Part shown: positions 26,004-33,990 of the stretch, piece after piece
Numbering within the stretch: position 1 is the first letter of the stretch
Layout: each line of letters starts with the position of its first letter
NCBI GenBank assembly: GCA_965218045.1
Contig: CBDCJX010000019.1
Location: 1-64,000, forward strand
Source: CAVRCA01 sp965218045
GTDB taxonomy: Bacteria > Pseudomonadota > Alphaproteobacteria > Acetobacterales > Acetobacteraceae
Length of the DNA: 64,000 bases
Direction of reading: 5' to 3'
Notes under the pieces: model-generated
Database searches by the model: none
The model's input: only the letters and a program-made list of their open reading frames with translations
Told to the model about the DNA's origin: nothing
Made by a program: the position numbers and the translations under genes

Positions 26004-27451
26004 CGTTTCTCGGCCTCGATTTCGGCACCTCCGCGGTCAAGGCGCTGCTTGTCGACGAGGCCGAGCGCGTTGTCGGCGATGCGAGTGCCGCGTTGTCGGT
26101 TTCTCGTCCGATGGAGGGACATAGCGAGCAGAACCCGGAGGCGTGGTGGCGCGCCACGCTGGACGCGGTGGACGCGTTGCAACGTGATCACGCGAGCGCG
26201 CTGGCTGGCGTTCGGGGCATCGGCCTGTCCGGCCAGATGCACGGCGCGGTGCTGCTCGACCAGACGGGCGCGGTGCTGCGTCCGGCGATCCTGTGGAACG
26301 ACACCCGCGCGTCGGCGGAATGCGCGGTGCTGGAGCGCGACTTCCCGGCGCTGCGGCAGGTCACCGGCAATGTCGCGATGCCCGGCTTCACCGCGCCCAA
26401 GCTGCTATGGGTCCGCGCACATGAGCCCGAAATTTTCGCGCGCACCCGCACGGTGCTGCTGCCCAAGGCGTGGGTCCGTTACCGCATGACCGGCGAGATG
26501 ATCGAGGAGATGTCGGATGCGTCCGGCACGCTGTGGCTTGATGTCGGCGCGCGGGATTGGTCGGACGCGGCGCTGGCGGCCACCGGCTTGAGCCGAAGCG
26601 CGATGCCTCGGCTGATCGAGGGCAACGCGCCGGCGGGGATGTTGCGGGCCGAGCTTGCCGCGCGCTGGGGCATGGAAGGGCGGCCGGTGCTGGCCGGCGG
26701 CGCGGGCGACAACGCCGCCGGCGCGATCGGCCTGTCGGCGATCCGGCCCGGTGATGCGTTCGTCTCGCTCGGCACGTCGGGCGTGCTGTTCGCGACCACG
26801 GACAGCTTTCGTCCTTATCCGCAAGCGGCGGTCCACGCCTTCTGTCACGCGATCCCCGACACGTGGCATCAGATGGGCGTCACCTTGTCGGCCGCCGCCT
26901 CGCTCGCCTGGTGGGCCGGCGTGACGGGTCGCTCCGAAGCGGCCTTGCTGGACGAGATGGGCGCGCCGTCGACGCCGAGCGCGGCGTTGTTCCTGCCCTA
27001 TCTCGGCGGCGAGCGAACGCCGCACAACGACGCCACCTTGCGCGGCGCGTTCGCCGGGCTGTCGCATGCAACGGATCGCGCGTCGCTGACGCAGGCGGTG
27101 CTGGAGGGCGTGGCGTTCTCGATGCGGGATTGCCTGGACGCGCTCGCCGCGTCCGGCACGGGGGTCGAGAGTGCCGACGTGATCGGCGGCGGGTCACGCT
27201 CGCGCGCCTGGATCGCGATCCTGGCGTCGGTGCTGGGCATCAGGCTGCATCGGTTGGCGGCGGGCGAGCATGGCGGCGCGTTCGGCGCGGCGCGACTGGC
27301 GCGGATGGCGGTGACTGGCGAGACACCCGGCGCCGTCTGCACGCCGCCCAAGCGGACGGAGACGGTGGCGCCCGACCCGGGCCAAGCCGATGCCTACGCG
27401 CGCCGGATTGAGCGGTATCGAAGCGTTCAGCGGGGCGGTTTGCCCGGATAG
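26000..27451 (+). CDS. xylB: Xylulokinase
   Basis: FGGY-family kinase phosphorylating D-xylulose or a related ketose produced by the upstream dehydrogenase. Motifs are FLGLDFGTSAVKALLVDE (N-terminal phosphate loop), GLSGQMHGAVLLD, ILWNDTRAS, SLGTSGVLF and GGGSRSRAW. The 483-residue length fits XylB. The GTG start overlaps smoK by 4 bases. The gene ends the polyol operon, and its last 25 bases overlap the end of a convergent phosphodiesterase gene. Confidence 0.94.
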
Positions 27452-28254
27452 TCGGGATTAACAACGAACGGATATGGTCCCGGCCAGTCGCCGAACACGC
27501 CGGTGTGGGACACGATCCCGGCTTGGGTGAGGCAAGGCAACTGATAGCCTGGCGGCTCCAGGAAGAACTCGCTCGGCGCATTGGGCCGCAACGATAGCGC
27601 AACCTGATGCGCGACCGACGGCGCGATCGAGGCGACGGCGTGGGCCAGCGGCGCGGTGATCGGGCGGTGGTGATGGCCGCAGATGATGCGTTGCACTTGC
27701 GGATGACGCGCGATGACGGCGGCGAACTCGGCCGCGTCGTGCAGGTTGATCGCGTCCATGTGGCCGATGCCGCAGACGAAGGGCGGATGGTGCATCGCGA
27801 CGATGGTTGGCCGGTCGGGTGCGGCGGCCAAGGTGCGATCGAGGAAGTCGAGCCGATCCGGCCCGAGCAGGCCGTGACCGGCGCCGGGCACCACCGTGTC
27901 GAGCATCACCAGCCGAACCGGCAAGTCCTCGATCGCGTATTGCACGTAGCGCGGATCACTCGCGACACCCGGCAGATGCCCGAGCACCGCGCGCAACGTC
28001 TCGCGGCGGTCGTGATTGCCGGGGATGACGAACACGGGCATCGGCAGGAGCGGCAGCAGCGCGGCGAGCTGCTGGTATTCCGCCTCCAGTCCGCACTCCG
28101 TAAGGTCGCCGGTGATCACCACGGCATCCGGTAGCGGGTCGAACTGCGCGACCGCGCGGAATGCTTGCTCGGTGCAACGATTGGTATCCACCACGCGGTT
28201 CGACAGCTTGCCCGGCGGGCGCATGTGCAGATCGGTGAGCTGACACAGGATCAC
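27427..28254 (-). CDS. Metallophosphoesterase (GpdQ/CpdA-type)
   Basis: Binuclear-metal phosphodiesterase of 275 residues. All class motifs are present: D-x-H in QLTDLHMR, GDLTE, GNHDRR, MHHPPF and GHHHRP. Close relatives cleave glycerophosphodiesters or cyclic nucleotides. GTG at 28254 follows GGAGG and is preferred; an upstream ATG would overlap the preceding gene. It lies 10 bases after a chimeric permease/binding-protein gene, so it may be the last enzyme of a damaged glycerophosphodiester-type uptake operon. The actual substrate is not shown by sequence. Confidence 0.88.
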   Translation of the reverse strand: MILCQLTDLHMRPPGKLSNRVVDTNRCTEQAFRAVAQFDPLPDAVVITGDLTECGLEAEYQQLAALLPLLPMPVFVIPGNHDRRETLRAVLGHLPGVASDPRYVQYAIEDLPVRLVMLDTVVPGAGHGLLGPDRLDFLDRTLAAAPDRPTIVAMHHPPFVCGIGHMDAINLHDAAEFAAVIARHPQVQRIICGHHHRPITAPLAHAVASIAPSVAHQVALSLRPNAPSEFFLEPPGYQLPCLTQAGIVSHTGVFGDWPGPYPFVVNPDYPGKPPR

Positions 28255-28264
28255 GCGTGACCTC

Positions 28265-29221
28265 CTATTCGGGGAGCTTGAGCGCGGTCTGCTCGACATA
28301 GGGCCGCATCAACGCCTCGGCGTTGCGTTGCGCCGTCTCCATCGCCTCGCGCGGCTTGGCCTTGCCGGACAGCACCGCTTGCACGGCGTCTTCCAGCGCC
28401 TTGCGCACGCCAACCATGTTGTAGGTCGCGAACCAGCCGCGCGCGTAGGCGAGCTGGTCGAGTGCCACCTTGGCGTCGGGATGCTCGGCGAGATAGGACT
28501 TCATCTCCGGCAGGTTGTAGGCGGCGATGGGGCCGAGCATGGGCAAGGTGACATGCCAGAACCGCCGCGTCGCACCGGCGCCGTCGAGCTTCGCGGCCTC
28601 GATCAACTCGCGTGGCACGCCGGCCAGCCCGGCGAGGAAGAACAGCATGTAATACCCGGTGTTCTTCCAGATGGTGATGGCGATGATCGACCCGAGCGCG
28701 AGATCGGGGTCGCCGAGCCAGTTGGTCTCGGCCAAGCCGAGCCGCGCCAGATAATGGTCGAGCAATCCGCCGCCCGGGAGGAAGATGAAGGCGAACAGCG
28801 CGGCGGCGGCCACCAAGGGGACGAACAGCGGCAACACGAACAGGCAACGCAGCAGCGTGTTTGGCGACTTGTCCTCGGCGAGCGCCAGTGCCAGGAGCAG
28901 CGCGAGCATCAGGCTCGGCAACACGCTGCCGGCGGGGTAGACCACGTTGTTGGTGACCGCTCGCGTGAAGTGGGTGTCGGCGAACAAGGCGGTGTAGTTT
29001 GCCCAGCCCCACGAGGTGTCGCCGCCGAATTGCCGGACGACGACGGAGGAGAACAGCACTTGCAGTACCGGCCAGTAGGTGAACCCGAGCAGGAACACGA
29101 TGGACAACGCCAGCAACGCGAACGCGGTCCTTGCCGGGAAGCGACGCCCTCGGCGCCGCACGCAACGCGCGACGGCAACCGGAGCCGCGTCCGCGAGTAT
29201 CGTGGTGCCACTCGCTTCCAT
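28265..29221 (-). CDS. Chimeric ABC permease / solute-binding-protein C-terminus (deletion fusion)
   Basis: Residues 1 to about 231 (bases 29221-28529) are a CUT1-type permease resembling UgpA: a first helix with LGFTYWPVLQVLFSS, further helices, and the EAA loop EAAKLDGAGATRRFWHVTLP. After LGP (near 28528) the last 87 residues switch to the C-terminal part of a periplasmic binding protein: PEMKSYLAEHPDA, then ARGWFATYN, VRKALEDAVQAVLSG, ending in MRPYVEQTALKLPE. The permease's final membrane helices are lost. The fusion is in frame and fits an internal deletion between two genes of one operon. No partner permease or ATPase remains nearby. Probably non-functional as a transporter. The start is uncertain (29221, 29224 or 29254). 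Confidence 0.85.
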   Translation of the reverse strand: MEASGTTILADAAPVAVARCVRRRGRRFPARTAFALLALSIVFLLGFTYWPVLQVLFSSVVVRQFGGDTSWGWANYTALFADTHFTRAVTNNVVYPAGSVLPSLMLALLLALALAEDKSPNTLLRCLFVLPLFVPLVAAAALFAFIFLPGGGLLDHYLARLGLAETNWLGDPDLALGSIIAITIWKNTGYYMLFFLAGLAGVPRELIEAAKLDGAGATRRFWHVTLPMLGPIAAYNLPEMKSYLAEHPDAKVALDQLAYARGWFATYNMVGVRKALEDAVQAVLSGKAKPREAMETAQRNAEALMRPYVEQTALKLPE

Positions 29222-29317
29222 CATCGCTCCCACGACTGATAGGCTATCGGACATGACCTTCACGTGTCGCTTGGCTAACCGTTCGATGACATCGGGCGGG
29301 ACAGGATTGCTGCACCC

Positions 29318-30268
29318 GTGACGACGACAAAGACCCTCGCCTTCGCGTTGGCCGGACTGGGCGGGTTCAACGCGCATGGCGCCGGCTTCCTCGCTGCCGC
29401 CCGTGACCAGGCGGTGGTGCCCGATCTGGTCACCGCGACCAGCGGGCAGATCATCGTCTTTGCCGAGTGGCTGCGCGGCACCGATCTGAAGTCGCTGCTG
29501 ATCGACTCGGCGCGACCGTCCGGGCCGTTCGGCACTTTGCTCACCGCGGTGACCGGCGATCCGGGCGTGTTTCGTCCGGCGGTGCTGGAATACTGGCGGC
29601 GCTGGGCGAGGTGGCCTACCTCGCTCGGCGATTTCTCCGCCGCCTTGCTGCCGGCGCAGGAATACGTGCCGTTGCGCAACGCCACCTATCTCGCCGGCAT
29701 CGCCGATCTGCTGAACGGCACCGGCATCGGCGCCGTGTTCAACGCCTATGATCCGCGCGCGGGCACCGGCGTGCTGTTCGGCAACGACGCCGCGCGCACC
29801 GCGATGCCTGCGGATGCGGAGCTGCAGCCGATCACCGGCAGCGCCGTCGCAGCGGCGCTATGGTTGTCCTTGTACGGCTTCGAGGGGCTGCCGGATGGGC
29901 TGATGGACGGCGCCTATAATCGCCCGTGCATCGTCGCCGAGCTGCATAATTTCGACCGGATCTTCGCCGTCCGCCCGCTGGCGCAAGGCTGGCGCGGCAA
30001 GGCGCCGGGGAGCTGGTTCGACGTGCAGGACTGGCAACTCGAGATGTGGTTCTCCGCCGGCTACAAGGCGGAGGTCGCCGACATGAAGCGCATCAACCGA
30101 CTGATCGAGAAAGGTTCGCTGCAGGACAGCGACTATCGCAAGATCGACCTCATCGAGGTCGCCACCGACAATCCGGCGGGCTACTTCAACTACTTCACCG
30201 AGCGGCCACAGGTGTTCGATGCCGCCTATCAGGAAGCGATGACCCAGTTGCGGGCGCACGGCGCCTGA
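29318..30268 (+). CDS. Patatin-like phospholipase-family protein
   Basis: A 316-residue protein with the patatin layout: a glycine-rich oxyanion segment (LAGLGGFNAHGAGFLAA), a nucleophile-like elbow and a distal DGA in GLMDGAYNRP. The elbow reads ATSGQ rather than GxSxG, so the two glycines that usually flank Ser are replaced by Ala and Gln. Family members hydrolyse acyl lipids; here activity is uncertain. The GTG start has only a weak SD. It is divergent from the chimeric ABC gene (96 bases), and a zinc alcohol dehydrogenase follows on the opposite strand. Confidence 0.75.
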   Translation: MTTTKTLAFALAGLGGFNAHGAGFLAAARDQAVVPDLVTATSGQIIVFAEWLRGTDLKSLLIDSARPSGPFGTLLTAVTGDPGVFRPAVLEYWRRWARWPTSLGDFSAALLPAQEYVPLRNATYLAGIADLLNGTGIGAVFNAYDPRAGTGVLFGNDAARTAMPADAELQPITGSAVAAALWLSLYGFEGLPDGLMDGAYNRPCIVAELHNFDRIFAVRPLAQGWRGKAPGSWFDVQDWQLEMWFSAGYKAEVADMKRINRLIEKGSLQDSDYRKIDLIEVATDNPAGYFNYFTERPQVFDAAYQEAMTQLRAHGA

Positions 30269-30287
30269 GCGCCGCCCCCCCGCTCGG

Positions 30288-31337
30288 TCACATCAGGAAC
30301 ACGCCCTTGCCCTCGGTCTGCTGGTCGAACACGCGGTAGGCTTCCTCGGCCTGATCCAGCTTCCAGCGGTGGGTGAATAGCTGGTCGACGTCGACGCCGC
30401 GCTCGACGATGAAGCGCGCGCACTCCTCCTGGCCGATGTTCGAGAACGTCCACGAGGCGACGATGCTGACCTGGCGGCGCAGCATGTCGGGGCTGACATT
30501 GATCGTCACGTCGCCCTGCTCGCCGACGAAGCAGCAGGTGCCCCACACCTTGACGCTGCGCACCGCGGCGATGCGGCCGGCCGGCGAGGCGGAGGTGTCG
30601 AGCGTGAGCTCGGCGCCGCGCCCGTGGGTGAGATCCTTGATCGCGCCAACCGGATCGTTGGAGCCGGGATTGACCACGTCATCGGCGCCGAACTGCTTCG
30701 CGCGTTCCAGTCGCTCCTCGCTGATGTCGAGCGCGATCACCCGTGCGCCCATCGCCTTGGCAAGCTGCGTCGCCGAGAGCCCGACCGGTCCCTGGCCGAA
30801 GATGGCGATGGTGTCGTTGCCCGAGAGGTTGATCCGCCGGAGCGCGCCGTACGCGGTGCCGGTGCCGCAAGCGATCGCCGCGCCCGCTTCGAAGCTCAGC
30901 TCGTCCGGCAGCGCGACCAGGGTGTTGGCCGGGACCAACATGAACGGTGCGTGGCCGCCGTTGGCGTTGTTGCCGTAGACTTTCACCGGCACCACCTGGC
31001 AGAGCTGCTGCCAGCCCGAGCGGCAGTGCTCGCAGACGGTGCAGCCCTGATAGTGATGCACCATCACGCGCTGGCCGGTTTTGGCGTGCGCCGGGTCGAC
31101 CGCGGAGCCGACCGCGACCACCACGCCCGCCGGCTCGTGCCCGCCGATCACCGGCGCGGTTGGCGGCGGCAGGCCACTGGCTTGCGTGCCGGCTCTCGCG
31201 CGACGGTATTGGTGCAGGTCGCTGCCGCACATGCCCGACGCCTTCATCTCCAGCACGACGTCGTGCGGCCCCGGCGTCGGGTCCGGGAAATCACGCAGTT
31301 GCAGCTCGCGGTCACCGAGAAAACTCACGCCTCGCAT
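30288..31337 (-). CDS. Zinc-dependent alcohol dehydrogenase (MDR family)
   Basis: A 349-residue medium-chain dehydrogenase. Catalytic zinc ligands are in GMCGSDLH and GGHEPAG. The structural zinc loop has four closely spaced cysteines in GCTVCEHCRSGWQQLC. The cofactor fold reads GQGPVGLSATQLAKAMGARVIALD, whose final Asp favours NAD. The ATG at 31337 follows GGAGGAG by 6 bases; an earlier ATG 15 bases upstream is less well placed. Likely substrates are alcohols or polyols (threonine or sorbitol dehydrogenase-like). It is divergent from the binding protein at 31442. Confidence 0.92.
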   Translation of the reverse strand: MRGVSFLGDRELQLRDFPDPTPGPHDVVLEMKASGMCGSDLHQYRRARAGTQASGLPPPTAPVIGGHEPAGVVVAVGSAVDPAHAKTGQRVMVHHYQGCTVCEHCRSGWQQLCQVVPVKVYGNNANGGHAPFMLVPANTLVALPDELSFEAGAAIACGTGTAYGALRRINLSGNDTIAIFGQGPVGLSATQLAKAMGARVIALDISEERLERAKQFGADDVVNPGSNDPVGAIKDLTHGRGAELTLDTSASPAGRIAAVRSVKVWGTCCFVGEQGDVTINVSPDMLRRQVSIVASWTFSNIGQEECARFIVERGVDVDQLFTHRWKLDQAEEAYRVFDQQTEGKGVFLM

Positions 31338-31358
31338 CCTGAACTCCTCCATTCCCCG

Positions 31359-31419
31359 GGCGCTTGACGCGCTCGCTCCGGCTCCATTAGCGTCCCGCGA
31401 CGTCGCCAGATCAAGCGCC
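31359..31419 (+). promoter_or_regulatory. Candidate promoter and long inverted repeat between divergent genes
   Basis: A 9-bp inverted repeat, GGCGCTTGA (31359-31367) and TCAAGCGCC (31411-31419), is centred about 52 bp apart, near five helical turns. The left arm overlaps TTGACG (31364-31369), a good -35, followed after 17 bases by TTAGCG (31387-31392). This would drive the binding-protein gene at 31442. The repeat could be a looping operator controlling both divergent genes. The pattern is seen; the function is inferred. Confidence 0.4.
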
Positions 31420-31441
31420 TCGGGCGCGTTAGGGAGCACAT

Positions 31442-32662
31442 ATGAGCCTCACCACACGACGCGCCGTGCTGGGCGCGACGCTGCTCGGCGGCGTCAGCAC
31501 GTTCGCGATCGGCCGCTCGCGCGCCGAGGACAAGAACGCGCCCGGTGTCACCGCCAGCGAGATCCTGTTCGGCCAGACCATGCCGTATAGCGGCCCCGCC
31601 TCGTCGTACGGCACCATCGGCCGGGCCGAGGGCAACTACTTCAAGATGATCAACGAGCAGGGCGGGGTGAACGGGCGCAAGCTCAATTTCACCAGCCTCG
31701 ACGACGGCTACCAGCCGCCGCGTACCGTTGAGCTCACCCGGCGGCTGATCGAGCAGGATCGGGTGGCGTTCCTGTACAGCGCGCTCGGCACGCCGACCAA
31801 CAATGCGACGCGCAAATACGTCAACGCGCGCAAGGTGCCGGATCTGTTCCTCGCAACCGGCGCGACGCAGTTTGGCGACCGCGAGAATTTCCCCTGGGTG
31901 ATCGGCTGGCAACCGACCTATCAGATCGAGGGGCACATCTACGCCAAGCACATCCTGGACAACGCGCCGGGCGCGAAACTCGCGGTGTTGTATCAAAACG
32001 ACGATTCCGGGCGCGACTATTTCAAGGGGATCAAGGACGGTCTCGGCGCTCACGCCGACAAAATCATTCTGACGACGAACACCTACGAGGTGACCGACCC
32101 CACGGTCGACAGCCAGCTCGTGTCGTTGAAGGAGAGCGGCGCCGACGCGCTGTTCTTCACCGGCGTGCCGAAGTTCGCGGCGATGACGATCCGCAAGGTC
32201 TACGACATCAACTGGCGTCCGAAACTGTTTTTTATCTCGAGCACGAGTTCGTCGGTCGCCACCGGTATTGTGCCGGCCGGCGTGGAAAAAGCGGTCGGGG
32301 TGATCACCACCACCTACCTCAAGGACCCGACGGACGAGCAATGGTCCAACGACGCGGGCTACAAGGAATGGGCGGCGTGGATGGCGAAATACTATCCCGA
32401 CGGCGACGCCAAGGACATCAACAACGTCTATGGCTACTGCTCGGCGCAGACCCTGGTGCAGACCCTCAAGCAGTGCGGCAACGATCTCTCGCGCGAGAAC
32501 ATCATGCGCCAGGCGACCAATCTCGACATGGAGCTGCCCATGCTGCAGCCGGGCGTCCGGGTGAAGACCAGCCCGACCGATTACTACCCATTGCAACAGA
32601 TGCGCCTGGTCAAGTTCGACGGCAAAGCCTGGATCCCGTTCGGCGCGGCGATCACCGGCTGA
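31442..32662 (+). CDS. ABC transporter binding protein, branched-chain amino acid/amide type
   Basis: A periplasmic type I binding protein of 406 residues. The N-terminus has a Tat-like signal (TTRRAVLGATLLGG, cleavage after SRA). The mature protein opens with the family motif ILFGQTMPYSGPASSYG and contains VAFLYSALGTPTNNA. LivK-type proteins bind amino acids, amides or aromatic compounds. No permease or ATPase genes of this class are adjacent, so it is an orphan that must use a system encoded elsewhere. The ATG follows AGGGAGC. A perfect hairpin lies 3 bases after the stop. Confidence 0.9.
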   Translation: MSLTTRRAVLGATLLGGVSTFAIGRSRAEDKNAPGVTASEILFGQTMPYSGPASSYGTIGRAEGNYFKMINEQGGVNGRKLNFTSLDDGYQPPRTVELTRRLIEQDRVAFLYSALGTPTNNATRKYVNARKVPDLFLATGATQFGDRENFPWVIGWQPTYQIEGHIYAKHILDNAPGAKLAVLYQNDDSGRDYFKGIKDGLGAHADKIILTTNTYEVTDPTVDSQLVSLKESGADALFFTGVPKFAAMTIRKVYDINWRPKLFFISSTSSSVATGIVPAGVEKAVGVITTTYLKDPTDEQWSNDAGYKEWAAWMAKYYPDGDAKDINNVYGYCSAQTLVQTLKQCGNDLSRENIMRQATNLDMELPMLQPGVRVKTSPTDYYPLQQMRLVKFDGKAWIPFGAAITG

Positions 32663-32664
32663 GC

Positions 32665-32714
32665 TCATGCCGGCGGCGGTATCCGACGACCCTTGCGCTG
32701 GACCGCCGGCATGA
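32665..32714 (+). terminator. Perfect 12-bp stem after the binding-protein gene, probable terminator
   Basis: TCATGCCGGCGG (32665-32676) pairs exactly with CCGCCGGCATGA (32703-32714), leaving a 26-base loop. It begins 3 bases after the stop of the upstream gene, the right place for transcription termination or mRNA 3'-end protection. No U-tract follows, so it is not a textbook intrinsic terminator. Confidence 0.45.
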
Positions 32715-32897
32715 TTGGTGAGGGGCGACCAGCCCTACGACTCGTGTTCCACCACGAACACGGGGCGGGCGTTTGGGAAGGCGGGGAGGGTCGGCTAAAG
32801 CCTGTCCTCGGCCGGCCTGCGGCCCAACTCGTGAGCCGAGCGGGGCTGAAAACGGGCCGGAAGAGGGCTTCAGGCGGAAACTTTTGCTTGCCAACCT

Positions 32898-32912
32898 GTT
32901 CGCGATGTGTTC
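32898..32912 (+). promoter_or_regulatory. LexA-type SOS box (GTTC-N7-GTTC) within a promoter
   Basis: GTTC (32898-32901), seven bases, GTTC (32909-32912) is exactly the alphaproteobacterial LexA consensus. It sits inside a plausible promoter: TTGCCA (32888-32893), 17 bases, then TCTACT (32911-32916). Transcription would start close to the ATG at 32930, which opens the hypothetical gene described next. A chance match of eight defined bases is possible, but the promoter overlap is typical of SOS genes. Confidence 0.5.
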
Positions 32913-33021
32913 TACTCCGTGCGTGTAATATGTCCCTCTCTCTCCAATCGAGCGCTTCGCCTTCATTATCGAGGCACTGTGCCAGGCGGCTGCCGCGCGC
33001 AGTGCCAGGGGCTGGGTTGCC

Positions 33022-33645
33022 GTGGCCCTTGCCAACCTGATCTGGATGCGGCTGCGCCGCACCGGCGCGCGGTTCGCCAAGCTGGCCGCCCGGGTTCGCG
33101 CGGGCGAACTCCCGGCCGCCGCGCGGACGTCCGCGTCGGGTGCGTCCGACCAGCCGTCGGATTTCCGCGCCGACCGGAAAGCGAAGCGGCGCCGGTCGGT
33201 TCGTCCGGCCGAGCGTCTGCCGCGCGGCCTTGCCTGGCTGTTGCGGCTGGTGCCGGAGGCGGCCGTCTATGGTAGTCAGCTGAACCATCTGCTGTCCGAC
33301 CCGGAGATGGTGGCGCTGCTGCAAGCCGCGCCGCAGATGGGCCGGCTGCTGCGCCCGCTCTGCCAGATGCTGGGCATCAGGCTATCCCAGCACCCTGTCT
33401 TGCACACGCGGCGTATGCGCGAGGCGGCCGCGCGCGCCGGCGCGCGCGCTAGCGATGCACCGTCCGCCGACGCAGTAGCAGCCGTTGGCGACGCAGCGTC
33501 CGCCGGCGACACAGCGCCCGTGCGAAGTACCGCCAAGATGACGCCGCCCATGACGGGCCGCTCGCGCCGTTGCGCCGCCCGTCGGGCAGGCGGATCGAGC
33601 CGGGCCGTCCGCGACCCACCGGGCGGACTTTTCGAACCGGTGTGA
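33022..33645 (+). CDS. Hypothetical protein, N-terminus apparently frameshifted
   Basis: The core (residues about 65-125) has PRGLAWLLRLVPEA, then GSQLNHLLSDPEM and GRLLRPLCQMLGI, a pattern I associate with uncharacterised Acetobacteraceae proteins. It is flanked by basic, alanine-rich linkers and an arginine-rich tail. The GTG at 33022 has no SD. The same frame upstream, from about 32941, encodes convincing protein (PIERFAFIIEALCQ) but has no standard start. An ATG at 32930 lies in another frame, separated by a (CT)4 run; removing one CT would join them. The true gene therefore probably starts at 32930 with a frameshift here. It is preceded by an SOS-type box. Function unknown. Confidence 0.6.
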   Translation: MALANLIWMRLRRTGARFAKLAARVRAGELPAAARTSASGASDQPSDFRADRKAKRRRSVRPAERLPRGLAWLLRLVPEAAVYGSQLNHLLSDPEMVALLQAAPQMGRLLRPLCQMLGIRLSQHPVLHTRRMREAAARAGARASDAPSADAVAAVGDAASAGDTAPVRSTAKMTPPMTGRSRRCAARRAGGSSRAVRDPPGGLFEPV

Positions 33646-33990
33646 AAGCGTCGGGTCTACGCGCGACCTAATCGTTACGTTCTAAAAATGAAAATCCGGC
33701 CGCGGTGGGCGACGACCATTGGTCTCATTTTGCGGTCCAAACGTGGGCAAAGCCGTGGATGCTTGGCTTCCGCCGAGCAAGGCACCGGCGGGGGTTGAAC
33801 TTGCGGCGGCTGGTAGGACCAGTCCGCCCGCGCCGTCACGAGCCGAAGGCGAGGCAGTCCGGAAGTTCTGGCGAGCATGTAATGCAAGACCTGTGGATCG
33901 CCACGGCCGCTGCGCGCCTTGCGATGACGCTGTCGGCTCGGTTCCAGCGCCACCGGAACGGTTCCAGAGCAGCAGCCGTGAGGTGACCGG
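33646..33990 (+). other. Convergent intergenic stretch without recognised gene
   Basis: About 345 bases between the hypothetical gene and the 3' end of ppdK. Open frames here have poor third-position G/C bias and no recognisable product. The repeated element GGTTCCAG occurs near 33940 and 33960, and GGAACGGTTCC (33955-33965) is a short palindrome. An AT-richer patch lies near 33670-33690. No clear terminator for either convergent gene was seen. Confidence 0.5.
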
